Below, piece after piece: positions 7,652-15,293 of a DNA stretch of 28,812 nt. This DNA is from Oscillospiraceae bacterium (lineage in GTDB: Bacteria; Bacillota; Clostridia; Oscillospirales; Acutalibacteraceae). Both the position numbers and the translations under genes were made by a program. The DNA lies in contig JAISWM010000068.1 in assembly GCA_031270785.1 (NCBI GenBank), positions 1-28,812 on the forward strand, given 5' to 3'. The notes beneath the pieces were generated by a model. It was not told where the DNA came from, did not search any database, and saw only the letters and a list, made by a program, of their open reading frames with translations. Position 1 is the stretch's first letter, and every line of letters begins with the position of its first letter.

Positions 7652-7798
7652 TTGGCTTATTATTTTCATTGGCCTCACGGTGAAGTTATGAATTTAAATC
7701 ATAAAGAAAGAATTAAATTTTGTAATGAAATTTCTAAAATAAACAAGAAAATGAACGGGGACTCAAACAGCAAAAGTAAGAATATATTTGATGCTTAA
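7652..7798 (+). CDS. DUF6760-like micro-protein of contractile injection systems
   Basis: A 48-residue product from TTG 7652: AYYFHWPHGEVMNLNHKER, then IKFCNEISKINKKMN, then a polar tail. The motif YHFHW-x(3)-(D/E)-(I/V)-x(3)-(N/D)-H-x-ER is that of the short DUF6760-type proteins encoded between the tail-assembly gene and the second tube gene in eCIS clusters, exactly this position. TTG is chosen because GAGGAGGTG (7638-7645) is 7 bases upstream; an in-frame GTG at 7643 is inside that site. An overlapping 18-codon frame starting ATG 7635 has its own AGGAGG site (see findings). Function is unknown; it is probably an assembly factor or small baseplate adaptor. Confidence 0.75.
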   Translation: MAYYFHWPHGEVMNLNHKERIKFCNEISKINKKMNGDSNSKSKNIFDA

Positions 7799-7810
7799 TA
7801 TTAATTTCAA

Positions 7811-7842
7811 TAGACCTGTCTGTAAACCTCACAGATCGCAAA
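7811..7842. repeat. Module C end, degraded
   Basis: AGACCTGTCTGTAAACC followed by ACAGATCGCAA matches module C (AGACCTGTCCGTAAACT at 17229, reverse of 989-1020 and 15231-15260) with several substitutions. Confidence 0.55.
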
Positions 7843-7855
7843 CTATCGAAAAATG

Positions 7856-8178
7856 GGTAGTAGTCCGAATTAATTGTATCTTTCACCCCCGCCTATGGCA
7901 GGGGTGAAAGAAGAAGTTTTAATTATTTTGGGGGTTGTGGGTCAAATTGGTTGAAAATATCTTTTTCCCCGCCATTTGTGGGGGAGAAAAAAGAATTTCA
8001 ATTATTTTGAGGATTGTGTGTCAAATTGGTTGAAAATACTTTTCCCCCGCCATTGGCGGGGGAGAGAGAAAGAATTTCAATTATTTTGATGGTTGTGGCC
8101 CAAATTGGTTGAAAATATCTTTTTCCCCGCCATTGGCGTGGGAGAAAAAAAGAATTTCAATTATTTTGAAGCATAACC
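7856..8178. repeat. Tandem array of four family A-like units, ~80 bp each
   Basis: Units start near 7856, 7933, 8011 and 8091 (GGTTGTGGGTCAAATTGG type), each with a GC hairpin (CCCCGCC-NNN-GGCGGGG) and ending TTTCAATTATTTTG directly against the next. Unlike the 324-857 array there is no spacer. The 550-base gap between DUF6760 and tube 2 holds this array, a module C end and a family B element, and no gene. Confidence 0.75.
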
Positions 8179-8203
8179 ATTTTGAAACAGAACCTGCTTT
8201 TTA

Positions 8204-8316
8204 TAGCTGTTTCGTTTGAAAAGCGTTTGATTTTTATGGCTTTCTCCCAGCCGACGGTTGGGAGAAGGTACATGAATAAATTTACTTTTGAGTACTGTTT
8301 TAAATCGTAACAGCTA
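8204..8316. mobile_element. Family B miniature element, copy 2
   Basis: 113 bp, ends TAGCTGTTTCGTTTGAAAA and TTTTAAATCGTAACAGCTA, flanked on both sides by TA (8202-8203 and 8317-8318). Hairpin CTTTCTCCCAGCC-GAC-GGTTGGGAGAAGG contains G-T pairs relative to copy 1. Confidence 0.83.
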
Positions 8317-8348
8317 TAAATTAAATCACTGTAAAGGGGGGAAAATAT

Positions 8349-10085
8349 ATGGGATTTGGCGACGCGCTGGATAAATTTACAAATCCGTGGAAAAAACAAA
8401 AAAATAGGCTCCCGGGTATTTCTGTAAGTCCAATGCAGTATTTAACCCAAGGATTTAATTTTGTGGTCAGTCTTAATGCTTTTACTTATGGCTTTAAAGA
8501 AGTTTCTAATATTGAAGTTGAAAACAAAGTAGAGACCATTAAAGAAGGCGGAGTTAACGACCACGGCCTTTTGGTTGGTGCGCCTGATCAAGATGGTGAA
8601 AAAACTTTAACTTTTAAGCGCGGCCTTATGATGAGATCACCGTCCTTGATATCCGCCGCGGCTAAAGCGCTTGCGGTAAAAATCCCCATTAATATTCTTC
8701 GTAGGGCGGCACTAATTGGAATAAATGCTTTAGACCCCCAAGAATCCCTTGAATCCGGACCATCTTTAGGTACTATACAAGTGTATAACAGATCATGTGA
8801 GCTTACCGGTTTATACACTTTTGTTTCTTTGGGCTTAAAAAGCTGGAAATTGGGGGATTTATCCGCTGATAGCAGTGAAATTTTAATGGAAGAAATAACC
8901 GTTTTTCACACAGGCATTTCCAGGGTGGCTGTAACGATAATGCCGGCACTGTTTGCTCCGTCTTCATATAATGACGATCGAAATGCCTTTGATGCGGACG
9001 CGGCAAGCGAAAGGTGGAGAAAATCAGAAGAAGATAAGAAAAAAGCGAGAGAAATTCAAAAAGCAATATCAGAAGCTGCCAAAGAAAATAAGAAAGAGTC
9101 CGAAAAAAGAAAATTAGATAGTGAAGAGCAAAAAGTGCTGGCCGAGGCCAGGAGAATACTGGGTGAGGATTTTGCAGCATTTGCCGGGGATCTTAAAGCA
9201 TTAATGCATGGGGCAGGAAGCATAGAAGAAAAACTTGCAAAGTTAAAAGAAGAAAAAGATAAATTGAAAAAAGATATTGAAGCAAAGTTAAAAGAAGAAG
9301 CTGACAAACTCAAACAAGAAGCGAAAGAGCGCGGAGAAGAAGCAGAAGAACGTAAAAAAACAGCAGACGTAAGTGACACTGGCGGAAAACCAAAAGCGCA
9401 AAAGGCAGACGTAAGTGACACTGGTGGAAAACCAAAAGCGCAAAAGGCAGACTTAAATGACGGCGGTGGAAAACCAAAAGAGCAAAAGGCAGACTTGAAT
9501 GACGGCGGCGAAAGACCAAAAGAGCAAAAGGCAGACGTAAGTGACACTGGCGGAAAACCAAAAGAGCAAAAGGCAGACGTAAATGATGAAAATTATGTAA
9601 GTGAAAAACAAAAAGAAATGGACAAGAAAAATCAAGAGCGCAAAGAAGCAGCTGAAAAGCGCGCGGCTGAAGCTAGAGAAAAAGCGGAAAAACGCAAAGA
9701 AGAATTGGAAAAAATAAGGGCGGAACAAGCCGAAAACAGGGATAGAGTTGAAGAAGAAAAACGCAAAGTAGAGCAGGAACGTATAGATAAAATTGAAGAG
9801 GAAAAAAGGCGAAACGAAAACCAGTTTGTTGAGCAAAGTCAGGCGGAAGAAGAAAAACGTGAAGCGGAAGAGCGTTCAACTAAAGCTAAAGAAGAAGCGG
9901 AAAAACGCAGACAAGAAATAGAAGAACGCAGAGAAGCTGCAGAAAAACGCAGAAAAGAAGCGGAAAAACTTAAAAAAGAAGCCGCGGAAAAACGCAAAGA
10001 AGCAGCGGAAGAACGCAGAAAAGAAGCGGAAAAACTTAAAGAAGCAGCAGATGTAAACGATGATGGCGAAAAGCCGGAAGAATAA
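8349..10085 (+). CDS. Tube protein 2 (gp19-like) fused to a long charged coiled-coil tail
   Basis: 578 residues. Residues about 25-205 are a second tube-like domain: FNFVVSLNAFTYGFKEVSNIEVE, GEKTLTFKRGLMM, ELTGLYTFVSLGLKSWKLGDLSADSSEILMEEITVFHTGI. In this operon position the homologue is normally the tube-initiator ring on the baseplate hub and ends about there. Here 370 further residues follow: a K/E/A-rich helical stretch (210-338), five exact-length 14-residue repeats of the type ADVSDTGGKPKAQK (339-408), and an almost pure E/K/R/A helix to the end. No membrane segment. ATG at 8349 has AAAGGGGGG 7 bases upstream. The terminal stop lies inside a repeat remnant: the frame beyond it reads KADVSSKNK before a second stop. 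Confidence 0.85.
   Translation: MGFGDALDKFTNPWKKQKNRLPGISVSPMQYLTQGFNFVVSLNAFTYGFKEVSNIEVENKVETIKEGGVNDHGLLVGAPDQDGEKTLTFKRGLMMRSPSLISAAAKALAVKIPINILRRAALIGINALDPQESLESGPSLGTIQVYNRSCELTGLYTFVSLGLKSWKLGDLSADSSEILMEEITVFHTGISRVAVTIMPALFAPSSYNDDRNAFDADAASERWRKSEEDKKKAREIQKAISEAAKENKKESEKRKLDSEEQKVLAEARRILGEDFAAFAGDLKALMHGAGSIEEKLAKLKEEKDKLKKDIEAKLKEEADKLKQEAKERGEEAEERKKTADVSDTGGKPKAQKADVSDTGGKPKAQKADLNDGGGKPKEQKADLNDGGERPKEQKADVSDTGGKPKEQKADVNDENYVSEKQKEMDKKNQERKEAAEKRAAEAREKAEKRKEELEKIRAEQAENRDRVEEEKRKVEQERIDKIEEEKRRNENQFVEQSQAEEEKREAEERSTKAKEEAEKRRQEIEERREAAEKRRKEAEKLKKEAAEKRKEAAEERRKEAEKLKEAADVNDDGEKPEE
9363..9587 (+). repeat. 42-bp coding tandem repeat (14-residue ADVSDTGGKPKAQK units)
   Basis: Five in-frame 42-bp units from 9363 to 9572 and a partial sixth to 9587. 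Units differ by few bases (ADVSDT/ADLNDG, KPKAQK/KPKEQK, GERP once). The phase is kept exactly, so the number of units can change without breaking the frame. It separates two helical segments and is Gly/Pro-containing, so probably flexible. Confidence 0.9.
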
Positions 10086-10158
10086 AAAGCGGATGTAAGC
10101 AGCAAAAATAAATAAACTATAGTGAAATTGCCTGCTATAGGGAAAAAGGGGCAAGTGT

Positions 10159-10626
10159 ATGACTGAAAAATTAAAAGATAACAGTTTACCGAAATCTTCG
10201 TTTGATGGCGAGGAAATCGGCAATGACATTCAAGCCAAGAAACAAAGATTATTAGAGATAGAAAAAGAACAAAATGAGCTAAATAAAGATCTTGGCGGTA
10301 TTTTAGAAAAAATAGCGGACGTTAAGACTAAAATGGCTGATAAGATAGAGTCTTTATCAGAAGAAGCTTTTATAAATTCAGCTGTTAAAAATAAAATTTA
10401 CACAGATTTATTAAATAAGGCGGAAAAGTTAAAGTTATCTGATGAATCGCACTTAGAGGAATTAAAAGAAACGGAAGGAAAATTAAGCGAGGCCGAGAAA
10501 GAAAAGATTGAAGCCAAGCAAAAAAGCGATGCGCTTAGTAAGGAAGCCGAGAAATTCAGAAAAGTTGCTAATACGGCCTTAAATAAAGCTCAGAAACATT
10601 CTGAGATCAAAGCGGAGAATTTATAA
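10159..10626 (+). CDS. Small coiled-coil protein, unknown function
   Basis: 155 residues, K/E-rich and helical nearly throughout (IQAKKQRLLEIEKEQNELNKDLG, LKETEGKLSEAEKEKIEAKQ), with heptad-like hydrophobic spacing. No signal peptide, membrane segment or family recognised. ATG at 10159 has AAAAAGGGG about 9 bases upstream. It lies between the tube-2 fusion and the giant coiled-coil gene, in the place where eCIS clusters usually have small baseplate or LysM genes; no LysM motif is seen. After removal of the family A insertion downstream, its stop codon is in the same frame as the giant gene. Structural or chaperone roles are both possible. Confidence 0.75.
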   Translation: MTEKLKDNSLPKSSFDGEEIGNDIQAKKQRLLEIEKEQNELNKDLGGILEKIADVKTKMADKIESLSEEAFINSAVKNKIYTDLLNKAEKLKLSDESHLEELKETEGKLSEAEKEKIEAKQKSDALSKEAEKFRKVANTALNKAQKHSEIKAENL

Positions 10627-10641
10627 AATTTCAAAAAACTT

Positions 10642-10729
10642 GGCTGCGTCTCAAAATAGTTGAAATTCCTTCTTTGCCCCCAGCCGGTGGCGAGGAAGAA
10701 AATATTATCAACTAATTTGGACCACCGCC
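10642..10729. mobile_element. Family A miniature element with perfect 8-bp target duplication at the 5' end of the giant gene
   Basis: 88 bp, ends GGCTGCGTCTCAAAATAG and (reverse strand) GGCGGTGGTCCAAATTAG, flanked by AAAAACTT on both sides (10634-10641, 10730-10737). An open frame beginning TTG 10660 inside the element runs into the giant gene but is an accident of insertion. Confidence 0.88.
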
Positions 10730-10758
10730 AAAAACTTATAAAGAAAGTGAATGCTTAT

Positions 10759-13700
10759 ATGAATGGTAATGACAAAAATTTTAAAATTACTAAAAATGTT
10801 ATATCCAATACACATAGCGAAAAGCATTTGCTTACTTTAAACAGGAATGTAAGCTTTTGCCAATCCTTTATAAAGAAAATTAATATTGCTACTACTGTAT
10901 CGGATGAAGATATTGTTTACAAAAGTAATTTGGTTTATAACTTGCCCAAAAATTCAGGGTTCGATTACGAGGCCATACAAGCAATAATAGATTTATTATT
11001 ACAGCTGCGCGCCGCTCAAAGTGACCAAAATGTATTTGTTCAGAATAATACCGTGGTTCGCCAGCAGATACTCAGGCAGCTTAAAAATGAACTTATGAAA
11101 GTTCAGGGCGGACTTACTCAAAATCAAATACAAAAATTAGGCGTTGTATCAAGCAATACCTTTGATGAGGAGACATTAAATGAACTTCTGAATTCACTTT
11201 TAGAAGATTCAAAAAAAAAATTAGGTGAAAAAAAAGGTAAAAAACAAGGTCGTTTATCAGCAATTAAAAATACGAATACTGAAATATTACATAACTTAAA
11301 TGAAAAATATACCAAACTTATTAACTCGACAAGGCAGAACGAACATGTTGTAAATGAAGTATTAAATAAAATACACAAAAAAGAAAATGTAAATAAGTAT
11401 ATAGACTCAAAATCCCCTGATTTAGAATACGTTAAAGCTCAAGCCCCTGAAGAGCGGGCAATTTTCAAAGAAATTCAAAATAAAGAAATTGTTGAAAATC
11501 AAAGAGGCATCAGCAATTTACTGCAAGAAGAAAATGTTTCGTATCAAAAAAGAATTCTTAATAAATATAATTTTGTACCCAAAATTCAAAAAACCCATAC
11601 CGATCTTATAATATCTGATTTAAAAGAAAAATATAAATCCGTAGTCGCCAATATATTTGAAGAGACTTATTCTAAATATAAATTGTTTGACAAACCCGAA
11701 TTTGAGTACGATGTTCAGGATAATATCATAAAACGTATTTCTGAATTCAGCGTAAAAGACCAACAAATTTTAAAGAGCGAAAAAAGAAATGCAGTATCTC
11801 ACGAAAACGTAGAAACTTTTAATAAAAAGCAAATTTTGAATATATCCAGGCTGGTTTCACAAGTAGATAAGATAAGTTCCAGAATTTCTACGCTTAATTT
11901 ATCTCAAGAGTTTAAAGATACCGTCTTGGATATATGGCAAAATGCTTATTCTAAATATGTTACTTCATTTGAGGAATTTAAAAATGTAAACCACAATGTT
12001 TTGCGTGAAAATGAATACGAAAATGTGTCAAAAAGTAACATCGTCCATTCAAACGTTATTACTTCATATGATAAAGTTAAAGAGCAAGTATATAAGGAAA
12101 TAGAAGATTTTTATATTCAAAATAGTATTGCATCCAAAGAAAGCCAGACTTTAAAGAAGATCCTTGTAAATGTTCTTGAAAAAAAAGAGCTTTCCGATTT
12201 ATACAGCGAAATTATCAATAAAAAGATTGCGCATACCCGCACTAACGTGATAAATGGCCAGGAAACCAAAATCACGAATACTAAACAAGATAATTTATTA
12301 ATAAATAAAAGGGAGCTTTTAAGGCAAAGCATAGACGTTGCCGAAATAACAAATAAAGATTCTTTCATATATAAAATAATAGAATCCAGCGTAAAAAAGA
12401 TACTTCAAAATAACGTAAAAGAAAACATAGTAAATATTCTTGAAAAAAAAGAATTTTCCGATTTATACAATGAAATTATAAATAAAAATATTGCGCACAC
12501 CCGCACTAACGTGATAAACGATTTGGAAACCAAAATCACGAATACTAAACAAGATAATTTATTAATTAATAAAAGAAAGTTCCTGCGGAAAAACATAGAT
12601 ATTGCTGAAATAACAAACAAAGATTCTTTCATATACAAAACAATAGAATCCAGTATAAAAAAGATACTTCAAAGTAATGTAAAAGAAAACGTATCCGAAA
12701 TATTTAAAGATGAAAATTATCAAAAAGTATTTACGGACATTATAAAAAATGTAAGAAAAACACAGATTTCAAGACTAAATGAAATCGAAAAAGAAAAGAA
12801 GATTAAAGAAGAAAAGAAAACCAGATATACTTCAGACACTACAATAAAAGAAAAAAAGCGCATTGATAAAGCAGAAGAAAACGTTTATGACAGAAATATA
12901 TTTAAAATAAGCGAAGCTGTTAAAAATATCAGAAAAAGTGAAAAGCTGAATTTAAAAGAAAGTATTACTAATTTAAGAAAAAATATACTGATAAATAAAA
13001 TAAATAAAGAGTTAACAGTAAATCTTTTAGACAAACAAGAATATAAAAATTTAACTTACGATAGATACGCCGTTATAGACAAGCATTATCTGCAAACTCA
13101 AAAAATAAACGAAAGGCAAACAGAGCTTGGAATTAAAAGTATCTATGAAGATAAAACCATTGAAAAAACGAGCCAAAAACAAAAAACAGTAAAATTTGAT
13201 GAAGGGGTCAAAAAACCTTCCAAACTTGATAAACAAATAGATTTAGTATCTAAAATTATTAATAAATCTTTGATTTCTGAAATTCTTTCAAATAAAGAAT
13301 ATATTAATATAGACAATATAAAAAGCGACGTTGTAAAAAATTATAAAATACAAATAAATAAAATTAAGAAAAAAACTTTAGAAACTAACCTCGAACACCT
13401 GTATCAAGAGCAATTAAACAAGGTTGAAAAGATCAATCGCAAAGTTACTCAAACGGATAAAATAATATCAAGAATAAGTAAGCTCAAAAACACTGTGGAT
13501 ACCATTTATAAAGTGTCTGCCAAGTCAAAAATACTTGAATTCTTTACGAAAAATCATAGTATTAAAGTTCAAGATATTAAAAATCTTATATCTAATAGGC
13601 GTTATTTTGATACAACCAGAGAGTATGAAAAAAATATAAGGTCGGATGTAAGAGACGTATTCCAAGAGGAAATATCAAGAACAAACAGAGTATATAGAAC

Positions 13701-15081
13701 AAGCGCAGATTACAGTATAAATCAGAAAGTAACAAAAGAAAATTTAAAGCAAGTAAATAGGGCCGTAGATAAATCAAAAAATATTCAAACCACAGTCAAA
13801 AACTTGACTAGAGAAAATTTAAATATCGATTCTAAAATTAACAGCAAGCTCAATAAATATAATTTTTTATTATCAAATATTTCCGAAGAAGACGTAATCA
13901 ATAAAAATTATGACAGTATAGACCTTATTAATAGAAACGTTCAAAAAAGGCGCGAAACATCTCAAAAAATTTTAGATATTAATAAAACGGCGCAGTTAGC
14001 AATAACAAAAGAAATTACTGAAAATATACAAAAAAATATATTAAATTCATCAAAAATCTTAAATAAAAATATTATTGATAAAAATATAATTACTAGTATA
14101 TCGAGTATTAATGAAGAAGAAAGTTCTAGCTTTATAAATAATCTTTACCTGAATATTTTAAATAAAAGGGAAAAATCTCATAAAAAAACAAAAAACATTT
14201 TAGAGGTAATAAACAAAAACTTAACTAATAATACAATTACTGATGACTTACAGATATACAGCGAAACTCAAAAAGTTTACAAAGATAATATTATTAATAC
14301 CCAAGTTCAAAATGAAAATAGGGTGCTCAAAAAAGATGTATCCGTAATTGATAAAAAAATTATAAACGAAAGAGTAAAGCTTGCCACGGAAAATGTTGTA
14401 AATAAAGTTTTCAGCACCGATATGATTACGCATAAGAATATTAAAACTTCTAAAGACATTTTAAATATAGAAAATATTAATGAAGTGTATAAAGACGTAC
14501 CTTTAACCATTAAAGAAAATATTAATCAAATTTACAGTGTGGAAAATTTTATTCCGAGAAAAAAATTGAAACATTTGTCTCCGAAAGTGGTAGTGGATAA
14601 AACGGCAACTCATGAGCAAAAAGATTTTTTCAGAGACATTGTTCAAAGCAGCCGCTCTTATTACAATGACGCCATAGAAGAGATGGGAAAAGAACATATA
14701 ATAAGAGAAAGAAAAATCTTGCAAGATGAAAAATTCCACAGAAATGTTATAAAAAATGATATGGTCTACAAAACCCCGATAAATTTGGATAAAAGTAAAG
14801 AAAAAAGTTCTAAATGGGGGAAAGAACAAAAGCAAGACACATTTCACTCTGATATAGTAAAGAAAAAAATTTCCAGAGAGGAATTTGAAGCCCAAAACGG
14901 CATATATCGAGTTGAACCGCAAAAATCACAAAAAAAAGAGAAAACCCTAAACAAAAATGATATAATAAATATTGTCCAGTCGTACATAGGTGATATAAAT
15001 GTTGATAACATATCAAAAGTTGTTATGAGAAAGGTAGAAGATAAAATGAGTTTTGACAGAAAGAGAAGAGGAGTTTTATGA
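10759..15081 (+). CDS. Giant coiled-coil protein, candidate tape measure
   Basis: About 1440 residues from ATG 10759, chosen because AAAGTGA lies 8 bases upstream; GTG 10747 is an alternative, and the longer frame from TTG 10660 would begin inside a mobile element. Composition is extreme (Lys, Asn, Ile, Glu) with no glycine-rich, membrane or enzymatic segment, and almost continuous helix propensity. Residues about 75-90 (AIQAIIDLLLQLRAAQ) are the most hydrophobic. An 88-residue block around 470-557 is repeated at once (558-645; motifs HTRTNVIN, ITNTKQDNLLINKR, EITNKDSF). The C-terminus NIVQSYIGDINVDNISKVV could be a small anchoring domain. It lies between tube and hub genes, where phages place the tape measure. 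If fully helical, 1440 residues span about 216 nm. No sequence similarity to a known tape measure was recognised; a large scaffold or cargo is possible. Confidence 0.75.
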   Translation: MNGNDKNFKITKNVISNTHSEKHLLTLNRNVSFCQSFIKKINIATTVSDEDIVYKSNLVYNLPKNSGFDYEAIQAIIDLLLQLRAAQSDQNVFVQNNTVVRQQILRQLKNELMKVQGGLTQNQIQKLGVVSSNTFDEETLNELLNSLLEDSKKKLGEKKGKKQGRLSAIKNTNTEILHNLNEKYTKLINSTRQNEHVVNEVLNKIHKKENVNKYIDSKSPDLEYVKAQAPEERAIFKEIQNKEIVENQRGISNLLQEENVSYQKRILNKYNFVPKIQKTHTDLIISDLKEKYKSVVANIFEETYSKYKLFDKPEFEYDVQDNIIKRISEFSVKDQQILKSEKRNAVSHENVETFNKKQILNISRLVSQVDKISSRISTLNLSQEFKDTVLDIWQNAYSKYVTSFEEFKNVNHNVLRENEYENVSKSNIVHSNVITSYDKVKEQVYKEIEDFYIQNSIASKESQTLKKILVNVLEKKELSDLYSEIINKKIAHTRTNVINGQETKITNTKQDNLLINKRELLRQSIDVAEITNKDSFIYKIIESSVKKILQNNVKENIVNILEKKEFSDLYNEIINKNIAHTRTNVINDLETKITNTKQDNLLINKRKFLRKNIDIAEITNKDSFIYKTIESSIKKILQSNVKENVSEIFKDENYQKVFTDIIKNVRKTQISRLNEIEKEKKIKEEKKTRYTSDTTIKEKKRIDKAEENVYDRNIFKISEAVKNIRKSEKLNLKESITNLRKNILINKINKELTVNLLDKQEYKNLTYDRYAVIDKHYLQTQKINERQTELGIKSIYEDKTIEKTSQKQKTVKFDEGVKKPSKLDKQIDLVSKIINKSLISEILSNKEYINIDNIKSDVVKNYKIQINKIKKKTLETNLEHLYQEQLNKVEKINRKVTQTDKIISRISKLKNTVDTIYKVSAKSKILEFFTKNHSIKVQDIKNLISNRRYFDTTREYEKNIRSDVRDVFQEEISRTNRVYRTSADYSINQKVTKENLKQVNRAVDKSKNIQTTVKNLTRENLNIDSKINSKLNKYNFLLSNISEEDVINKNYDSIDLINRNVQKRRETSQKILDINKTAQLAITKEITENIQKNILNSSKILNKNIIDKNIITSISSINEEESSSFINNLYLNILNKREKSHKKTKNILEVINKNLTNNTITDDLQIYSETQKVYKDNIINTQVQNENRVLKKDVSVIDKKIINERVKLATENVVNKVFSTDMITHKNIKTSKDILNIENINEVYKDVPLTIKENINQIYSVENFIPRKKLKHLSPKVVVDKTATHEQKDFFRDIVQSSRSYYNDAIEEMGKEHIIRERKILQDEKFHRNVIKNDMVYKTPINLDKSKEKSSKWGKEQKQDTFHSDIVKKKISREEFEAQNGIYRVEPQKSQKKEKTLNKNDIINIVQSYIGDINVDNISKVVMRKVEDKMSFDRKRRGVL
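12166..12693 (+). repeat. Tandem 264-bp (88-codon) duplication inside the giant gene
   Basis: 12166-12429 and 12430-12693 align without frame change; shared stretches include GATTTATACARYGAAATTAT, CGCACTAACGTGATAAA and ACTAAACAAGATAATTTATT. Divergence is moderate, so the duplication is older than the MITE insertions but still clear at DNA level. Confidence 0.85.
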
Positions 15082-15092
15082 AATCGAATTTT

Positions 15093-15262
15093 GGTGGTCC
15101 GAATTAGTTGATAATATTTTTTTCTCCCCCCGCTGATTCGCGGGGGAAAAAGAAAGGATTTTAACTATTTTGAGACACGACCCAAAATCTCCCGGGAAGT
15201 ATTTTTATACGCCGTCGTCGATTTTGATTGCAATCTGTAAAATTTACGGACAGGTCTCATAT
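15093..15262. repeat. Mosaic A-D-C repeat block between the giant and hub genes
   Basis: Family A element (15093-15182, GGTGGTCCGAATTAGTTG to GACACGACC, hairpin CCCCCCGC-TGATTC-GCGGGGG), module D in reverse (15184-15225, AAAATCTCCCGGG to GTCGATTTT) and module C (15226-15257, GATTGCAATC to GGACAGGTC). It is the inverted arrangement of 17229-17382, about 2 kb away. Together the two frame the hub and spike genes. Confidence 0.72.
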
Positions 15263-15293
15263 AGATTTTTAATTTGTAAAGGAATGTAGTGTT

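Noticed and set aside
324..8178. CRISPR array, because of regularly spaced palindromic repeats
   Set aside because: Units are 78-150 bp with the spacer also repeated, there are no unique spacers of uniform length and no cas genes.
9056..10229. Long minus-strand open frames opposite the tube-2 fusion tail
   Set aside because: They mirror the biased E/K-rich codons of the sense gene and consist of Phe/Ser/Leu low-complexity sequence with no start signals.
10660..10758. Longer start (TTG 10660) for the giant coiled-coil gene
   Set aside because: The first 24 codons lie inside a family A mobile element with target duplication; the TTG lacks a ribosome site.
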